NCBI GenBank assembly: GCA_029260345.1
Contig: JAJDDK010000008.1
Location: forward strand, 152,335-216,334
DNA from: Phycisphaerales bacterium
GTDB lineage: Bacteria > Planctomycetota > Phycisphaerae > Phycisphaerales > UBA1924
Reading direction: 5' to 3'
DNA length: 64,000 bases
Under the pieces are notes generated by a model. The model saw only the letters and a list, made by a program, of their open reading frames with translations. It had not been told where the DNA came from and ran no database searches. The position numbers and the translations under genes were made by a program. The first letter of the stretch is position 1. Every line of letters begins with the position of its first letter. Shown piece after piece: positions 59,452-64,000 of the stretch.

Positions 59452-60371
59452 CAGCGAGCCTCGGCGAGTCGCGCGAGCGTCAGGTCTGGTGGTATGGACG
59501 AGCCCAGGTACTCAAGGAAGCCGGCGGTCTCACCCCCGCCCCCTGACCAAGACCGGCAGTAGTCGAGGAAGATGTCGCGGTGTTGGACACGGCGTTCCAC
59601 TTCGACGGCCAGTCGCAGGAACTGTCGCGCGACCGGGTGGCGGCGGTGCTGCGTGTGGCACAGCAGCGAGCAACCATCGGCGACGCAGCGTTGCACCGCC
59701 GTCGCCTGACTGATACGTGTGCTGAAGAACTGTCCTGGCAGCGCGGAGTCGACGAGCGAGCGAATCTCCGCGAGAGCTCGTGTAGCGCGCTCGTCCACCG
59801 AGCAGAGCAGCACCCCGAGGACCTCAAGATTCGGGTTGCGGTGCCGTCGGACTTCGTTGATGTCGCGGCAGGCCTCGGTCAACCCAGCGAGCGAGAGGTA
59901 ATGGGGCAACGCGGTGAGCAGGAACCAGTCGGCCCCGCCGTACGCGGCGAGCGTGGTGATGTCGGCCGGATGCGGGCTGGTGTCGAGAATGACGAAGTCG
60001 TACCGCTGAGCCTGCTGGATCACGGGCCGCAAGAGTGCCGCGTGGTCAACGAACCGTGGCGTCTTGGTGCTCAGAGTCGTCAGGTCGTGCCGGGCCGGGA
60101 TGAGTGACACCCCGGCGGGCATCCCATCTGTGATGGCGAGCGGCTCGAGCTGCGATTCACCGCAGAGAAGTTCCAGCGTGCCCTCGAACTCGACCCCGTC
60201 GATGCCGAGGTGTCGGGTGGTGCCGGCGGCGGGGTCGAGGTCGATGAGCAGGACCCGGTGGCCCCTGATGCCGAGGGCGGCCGAGAGGTTGACGGCGGTG
60301 GTGGTCTTCCCGACGCCGCCCTTCTGGTTCCCGATCGCGATGACGACCGGTTGATTCTGAACAATGTGCAT
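59451..60371 (-). CDS. parA: ParA family ATPase
   Basis: A 306-residue partition ATPase that would help keep the excised or replicating element. The deviant Walker A is KGGVGKTTTAVNLS near residue 17, Walker A' is LLIDLDPAA and Walker B is FVILDTSP. A 15-residue N-terminus without HTH places it among the small type Ib/Soj-like ParAs. ATG 60371 directly follows GGAGGAGGC; longer starts at 60422 and 60527 are less convincing. The C-terminal 60 residues are variable. It is divergent from the replication-initiator-like gene, an arrangement typical of plasmid-like maintenance modules. Confidence 0.92.
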   Translation of the reverse strand: MHIVQNQPVVIAIGNQKGGVGKTTTAVNLSAALGIRGHRVLLIDLDPAAGTTRHLGIDGVEFEGTLELLCGESQLEPLAITDGMPAGVSLIPARHDLTTLSTKTPRFVDHAALLRPVIQQAQRYDFVILDTSPHPADITTLAAYGGADWFLLTALPHYLSLAGLTEACRDINEVRRHRNPNLEVLGVLLCSVDERATRALAEIRSLVDSALPGQFFSTRISQATAVQRCVADGCSLLCHTQHRRHPVARQFLRLAVEVERRVQHRDIFLDYCRSWSGGGGETAGFLEYLGSSIPPDLTLARLAEAR

Positions 60372-60741
60372 GCCTCCTCCTGTGGCGCTAACGCCGGCGG
60401 GCGTGCCGGCGTCCATGTTCATCCCATAGCGCACCTGTCGTACTCCACGCAAGCACAAAGGGACGCCCCAGAGAGCGAACGCTCGCGGGCGGTCAGGCGC
60501 GCACGGGCGCAGGCGGGCACGCGTCACTTTGCATCTTGCGCGCAGCGATGTGCATCAGTAGGGTTGGATGCAGCCGTCCGGGATTGTCTGGGTGGCAGGG
60601 AGTCGCGCGGAACGGGCCTGGCCGCCCGTCCGACGCACTGTGGGAGTTCGTTGCAGAGCAAGCGTGCCATACATGCGCGCCGGCCGTCAATCCCCCATGG
60701 CGTCGGAGTCGCACGGCTCTCGATGACACTGAGGGGGAGTC
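60372..60741. other. Divergent control region between parA and the initiator-like gene
   Basis: About 370 bases without a convincing gene. It is GC-rich with short G/C-rich repeated words between 60490 and 60530 but no clear iterons. It must hold two promoters and is a candidate for an origin or centromere site. Confidence 0.4.
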
Positions 60742-61857
60742 ATGCAAGAGAGAGTCGGGTCGTATCGACCCAAGCACGCGGTGGTCGCCGGGCGCATGCG
60801 CGGCGGCTTCGCACCCGTGAGGGCAGTCGAATTGCTGGCCGCGTGGCGGCTGTACGCCAACAACGAGATCGAACTTCGAGACCTGCGGCTCTGGTTCGCG
60901 AGCACAGAGCTGCGCGCGGAGGCCCGCTTCCGCCAGAAGCAGTTGTGCAGCGGCGGCACCGGTGCGAGGCTCAGGGCGCTCACGGGGGATCGTCGTTCCG
61001 CGAGGGTCTTGTGCGCTCGGGTCTCTGCGATAGCGGCACAACTGGAATCAGAAGATGTCGATACTCAGAGTGATTACTTCCGCAATCTGCGACGCCGTAT
61101 ACCGGTGCCTCGGAGGCTCGCGCGGCACCTCGCACTTGAAGGCACGCGCTCCACAATCGCTGCGGCCATCGGACATCTGCTGCGATGCATGTACTGGCGC
61201 GGGGAGTCCTGTGTGTCGGGTGGCACCGCCAAGGCGTCCGCGATGGCGGATGAGCTCGGGGTCAGCCTGCGGAGCATCCGGCGCGGGAAGAGGTCGCTGC
61301 ATGACGAAGGATGGCTGGAGTCGGTGGCCGTCTCGCAGCACGTCCTGAACCGCCACGGAGCGGTTGTCCGCGTCAGGGCCGGACGCGGGTGCGAGCCGAA
61401 GATGTCACCCCCGCGCCCTGATTCTCGCGCCTGTTTGTCACCCCCAAAGAACAAGCATCAGCTTCGCTGTCCTTTAGAAACCAAGACCCGAGAGTCATCG
61501 CGACCGTCGATTGCTGCTGGGCGCGAGCGTCTCCGTGATCGGGGCTTTGGAGAGCGGCAGTTTCGTGAGCTCGCCTCGTCCGGACGGATTCCCGCGAGCG
61601 AGGCCGCTCGCCTCGCCGTGCTGTCATGCGCGCAATACGCCGCTCGTGTGGCAACACGAAACCCGATGGGCTTGTTCTGGCATCTGGTGCGCGGCGGGTA
61701 CTGGGACCGTCCCTCGCAGCTCGATGAGGATCGGGCTCGGATGTGCTCGGAAGTGTCTCGGGAGGGCACGACGGTGCGTGTGGGGGAAGTCGCCCGCTCG
61801 ATGGGCGTTGTTCACCATGTGCAACACATCAGGGTCGCCGGGGCACAACAGTGTTGA
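60742..61857 (+). CDS. Replication-initiator-like winged-helix protein
   Basis: A 371-residue basic protein. The central part carries a clear HTH: ASAMADELGVSLRSIRRGKR with SLHDEGWLESVAV, the form common in plasmid replication initiators and helix-turn-helix proteins of integrative elements. The region 225-265 is a basic, Pro/Ser-rich linker, and a second helical domain (about 275-330) contains ARVATRNPMGLFWHLVRGG. No catalytic motif is visible. GGGGGAG precedes the ATG. Its divergence from parA supports, but does not prove, a replication role. Confidence 0.6.
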   Translation: MQERVGSYRPKHAVVAGRMRGGFAPVRAVELLAAWRLYANNEIELRDLRLWFASTELRAEARFRQKQLCSGGTGARLRALTGDRRSARVLCARVSAIAAQLESEDVDTQSDYFRNLRRRIPVPRRLARHLALEGTRSTIAAAIGHLLRCMYWRGESCVSGGTAKASAMADELGVSLRSIRRGKRSLHDEGWLESVAVSQHVLNRHGAVVRVRAGRGCEPKMSPPRPDSRACLSPPKNKHQLRCPLETKTRESSRPSIAAGRERLRDRGFGERQFRELASSGRIPASEAARLAVLSCAQYAARVATRNPMGLFWHLVRGGYWDRPSQLDEDRARMCSEVSREGTTVRVGEVARSMGVVHHVQHIRVAGAQQC

Positions 61858-62089
61858 GCAACTTCGAGGGGCATGGGCGGTGGTTGGGACTGCAAGCGAC
61901 TATCCTCGTGCCTCTCCCTTTGCACTTCCTCGCCCGGTGGGAGTTTCTTCACTCACCGGGCTTATTTGCGCCTGCCGTCTGCGACCGTCCCCGTCGGGCT
62001 CGCCCACGCCTGGCCCGGCGGGGAGGGTCGCGGGCGGTGGATTCCGCCTCACCACGCCTGCCGGCTCGATCCGAACCGGAGGGCGCTTG

Positions 62090-62458
62090 TCAGCCTTGCG
62101 CCACCCGTGCTCCGGCCTGTTCTGCGCACCTAACGATCTCGCCGCCTCGGACAAAGAAGTGACTCCGGCATCCCTTGCGGCGCCATACCGACGGATGCAG
62201 CGTGACCACACCATCCGGGCGCTCTTCGACCGTCCATCGCGGCCGTGACTCTGGGAGCAGGTTCATGTGGATCACGTCGCCGCAGCCGCACGGACAGCGC
62301 ATCGCCGCGGCCCACGCATGCCCGTTTTCTCCCGCGATGTACACGCGATGGTCGCGGAGCCGGTCGGGGAAGTCTTCGACGCGCTCGACCCGGTACGGCT
62401 TTGGTCCCCACGGCCAGAGCCGCTGGAGCCATTGACCGATGCTGGAGATCCATCTCAT
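62090..62458 (-). CDS. DUF6527 metal-binding protein of ubiquitin-like conjugation operons
   Basis: A 122-residue protein with a probable zinc site: MRCPCGCGD (Cys55, 57, 59) and RRKGCRSHFFVRGGEIVRC (Cys97, His100, Cys111). This pattern is that of DUF6527, which accompanies bacterial E1 (ThiF), E2 and multi-ubiquitin-like genes. Its ATG overlaps the stop of the ThiF gene fragment (ATGA), as expected for such an operon. No E2, JAB peptidase or ubiquitin-like gene is seen in the window, so only part of the module is present here. Confidence 0.8.
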   Translation of the reverse strand: MRWISSIGQWLQRLWPWGPKPYRVERVEDFPDRLRDHRVYIAGENGHAWAAAMRCPCGCGDVIHMNLLPESRPRWTVEERPDGVVTLHPSVWRRKGCRSHFFVRGGEIVRCAEQAGARVAQG

Positions 62459-63292
62459 GCGGCCACCTCCTTCACCGAGAGCGACGGCATGTCGAGGAGC
62501 GGCGACGCATCGCCACGACCGACAAGTCTCGCGAACGAGCGGGGGCCATCGGCGGCCTCGGGTTCGTAGTAGGTGTGCATCTGCGCCAGGCTGTGGCGGA
62601 TGATCGCGTATTCGCTGTTGTTCTCCAGCCGGTACGGGTGGAGTCGCGCGAGCAGTTCGTTGACGAGCATGGACGCGAACTGGGTGTTGACGGACACGAC
62701 CGCCGGGCGCGCTTCATCGACGCCCTCGATGTACTTGGACTTGCGGAGGTCTTCGTACGCCGCCGGGTCGGTGCGCTTTGTCGCTTCGGCGCGGAGTCGT
62801 TCGGGCGTGTACACGCCCCGGTCCATGAGCGAGGCGCCGTCGGGCTGCATGTAGTACACCGCGCCGCATACCTCCTGGATCGCGCCGCGGCCGTCCGCGA
62901 TGAGCTTCACCCCGACATCCAGAAAGGGGAGGTTGTAGAACGCAGCGATTCGGTTCGCAACGTGCCGACCCTCGACGCTATCGACGCACCCGATCAGGAT
63001 GTCCGTCCCCGCCAACGCACAGACCGCCTCCGGCGAGTCGGCAACGTTCACCGGGTAGGTCTCGACAACTGTGCCCAAGCCCATTGACCGAACGGCCCGC
63101 GCCATCACGTCGAGCTTGAGCGCACTCGCGGATGCATCCGCTGCGGTCGTGTTCGGGATGCGGGGAAGGTTCTCGTCGCCGACGTGGTCAGGGTCGATGA
63201 GCACCAGCCGTCCAACACCGAGGCGGGCGAGTGCTCGACGACTGGCCCACCGGTCCCGGAGCACCCGATGACGCCGACGGAGAGCCGACCTG
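62455..63292 (-). pseudogene. E1-like ThiF adenylyltransferase gene, 5'-truncated and frameshifted
   Basis: The coding body from about 63232 to 62455 reads as a ThiF/E1-type domain: LARLGVGRLVLIDPDHVGDE (nucleotide-contacting Asp), ILIGCVDSVEGRHVANRIA and a long C-terminal region. The glycine-rich start of the same domain, SVGVIGCSGTGGPVVE, is in a different frame (about 63290-63240). The switch needs one base missing near 63230, where GAGCA(G)CTC would restore the frame. Upstream of 63290 all ThiF similarity is lost and the sequence continues as the YHS/CPMHP gene. It is therefore inactive unless the shift is a sequencing error and an alternative start is used. Confidence 0.75.
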
Positions 63293-63580
63293 GCGGACTT
63301 CGGGGTGCATGGGGCAGGTGTAGATGGCGTCCTTCGGACCGTCGGGACGTGCTGCTGAGTCCCCCCTTGCTTCGTGATCGCAGCAGGAGTGGTCGCTGTG
63401 GTGCGTTCCCTCGCCGTGCTCATGCAGATAGCGAGTCGGATCGGCGCGGAACTTCTCGGCACAGCTCGTCGAGCAGAAGAGGTACTCGGTGCCGTCGTGC
63501 TCGAAGCGGTCTGCCTCGTTGACGGGGGAGACCTTCATGCCGCAGACGGGGTCGATTCGGGCTTTAGTCTTCTGCGTCAT
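63188..63580 (-). CDS. Truncated YHS/heavy-metal-binding gene (probable copper ATPase 5' end) fused to ThiF remnant
   Basis: A 130-residue frame. Residues 8-53 are a YHS domain (DPVCGMKV with Cys13, and FCSTSCAEKF with Cys36 and Cys40), then a His/Cys-rich linker (HHSDHSCCDHE). Residues 87-98 are YTCPMHPEVRQV, the start of the heavy-metal-binding domain that precedes copper P-type ATPases. In intact proteins this continues to a CPKCGM motif and the ATPase; here it breaks off at about 63290 and runs out of frame through the ThiF remnant. The ATG has GGAG about ten bases upstream. Confidence 0.75.
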   Translation of the reverse strand: MTQKTKARIDPVCGMKVSPVNEADRFEHDGTEYLFCSTSCAEKFRADPTRYLHEHGEGTHHSDHSCCDHEARGDSAARPDGPKDAIYTCPMHPEVRQVGSPSASSGAPGPVGQSSSTRPPRCWTAGAHRP

Positions 63581-63703
63581 CGGATGCAGACTCCTTCCCA
63601 ACGAATGACCAGTTGTCCATAAGGACCAGCATTCCTGCCATTCTGTGACCGGGTCCCACCCAAACGAGGACGAGCATCGCTGAGCGAGAGGTAGCTGCTT
63701 GGA

Positions 63704-63725
63704 ATAATCCCCCCGGGGGGGATAT
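63704..63725. promoter_or_regulatory. CsoR-type palindromic operator
   Basis: AATAATCCCCCC followed by GGGGGGGATA: a C-tract/G-tract inverted repeat with AT flanks, the known layout of CsoR/CstR/RcnR-family binding sites. It lies 11 bases before the repressor ATG and about 125 bases before the divergent YHS gene, so both could be controlled. Confidence 0.7.
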
Positions 63726-63736
63726 TGTACTTTCAT

Positions 63737-64000
63737 ATGAGCCCTCCTCGCACACCCGAATACGTCTATCTCGATGACGAACAGGTCCGGTCGCTCGTCA
63801 ATGCTCTCAACCGGATCGAGGGCCATGTCAGCTCGGTCAAACGCATGGTCGAGGACCGACGCTGCGCGGACGAGTTGCTCACCCAGATCGCCGCGGTCAA
63901 GGCGGCGATGAATCGGGTCGCCGTCCGGGTGGTCGAGCAGGAACTGCGGCTGTGCCTGACGCAGTGCGGTGCCGCCGAGGCCGATGAACGATTCGACACG
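63737..64000 (+). CDS. CsoR/CstR/RcnR-family metal- or sulfur-sensing repressor (partial)
   Basis: The first 88 residues of an all-helical repressor are visible and run off the right edge. Family features are LVNALNRIEGHVSSVKRMVE (helix 1) and RRCADELLTQIAAVKAAMNR with Cys43. The second conserved Cys is Cys73 in RLCLTQC, but the His that copper-sensing CsoR has four residues before it is absent. This two-Cys set resembles CstR-like persulfide sensors or other variants. The first 12 residues are an extension. A G/C-tract operator precedes the gene. Confidence 0.85.
   Translation, partial: MSPPRTPEYVYLDDEQVRSLVNALNRIEGHVSSVKRMVEDRRCADELLTQIAAVKAAMNRVAVRVVEQELRLCLTQCGAAEADERFDT

Noticed and set aside
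59580..60107. Plus-strand frame opposite parA
   Set aside because: ParA Walker motifs on the minus strand are decisive; the opposite frame is a shadow.
63564..63755. Minus-strand frame of 63 codons overlapping the operator region
   Set aside because: It would overlap the CsoR start and operator, and has no ribosome-binding site or motif.
34243..64000. Second copy of the tRNA-Gly 3' end as right attachment site
   Set aside because: Searching by eye for GGTTCGAGTCC followed by CACCCGC gave no match; isolated pieces such as GGTCACCC occur without the rest of the core.
1..64000. CRISPR array
   Set aside because: No regularly spaced direct repeats with unique spacers were seen anywhere in the window, and no cas gene was recognised.

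Overview
The window looks like a chromosome segment of a GC-rich planctomycete, most likely close to Phycisphaerae. Supporting signs are a PEP-CTERM-like tail ending in a run of arginines, a dockerin-like C-terminus, DUF1573 proteins, a prepilin with a very long mature part, an ECF sigma factor overlapping a kinase-TPR gene, a sulfatase, a chlamydial/planctomycete-type Hc1 histone-like protein and a Rho factor with a long low-complexity N-terminal region. The taxonomic placement is an inference from gene families only.

Bases 1 to about 32,780 are ordinary chromosomal backbone: a GGDEF protein, Hc1-like protein, FabZ-like dehydratase, manA, a DegT/StrS aminotransferase, a STAS protein, tRNA-Gln(CTG), a prepilin, RidA, a Ser/Thr kinase, an epimerase, a PEP-CTERM-like protein, a DUF1573 to MauE/thioredoxin operon, rho, coaE, Hsp20, an HtrA protease, DUF1254/DUF1214, DinB, a LamG-dockerin protein, an ECF sigma/kinase-TPR pair, a sulfatase, and an ArsR-like regulator next to a kelch/NTF2-like operon. 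One AT-rich gene of unknown function (17304-18005) stands out as foreign.

From tRNA-Gly(CCC) at 32786 to the right edge (more than 31 kb) the window holds an integrated mobile element. The tyrosine integrase reads out antisense through the tRNA gene, which marks the attachment site. Two small excisionase-like HTH genes, an ImmA/IrrE peptidase and an XRE repressor follow. Next come a long structured RNA region with a textbook 34-nt group II intron domain V lying upstream of the rest of the RNA (the order of a circularly permuted intron) and a conserved-looking ORF of unknown function. Then comes a defence island on the minus strand: a Lamassu/Ddm-like trio (Cap4-type nuclease, middle protein, SMC ATPase) and a 1,648-residue single-chain Type ISP restriction-modification enzyme, preceded by HTH, small and DUF932 genes that may share its transcription. 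A putative pPIWI-associated nuclease and an ankyrin protein follow. The mobility and maintenance part has a VirD4/TraG-like coupling protein, two replication-relaxation/winged-helix genes, an orphan DNA methyltransferase, duplicated DUF2958 genes, ParA with a small partner and a replication-initiator-like protein. No relaxase or mating-pore genes are seen inside the window, so it may be an ICE or a mobilizable element whose right end lies beyond base 64000.

At the right edge a DUF6527 gene overlaps a broken E1-like ThiF gene. The ThiF 5' end has been replaced by the start of a YHS/heavy-metal-binding gene (probably a copper ATPase) and it also carries a frameshift. A divergent CsoR/CstR-like repressor gene with a C-tract/G-tract palindromic operator runs off the window. 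The strongest candidates for something new are the permuted group II intron-like locus with its ORF and the chimeric YHS/ThiF junction.
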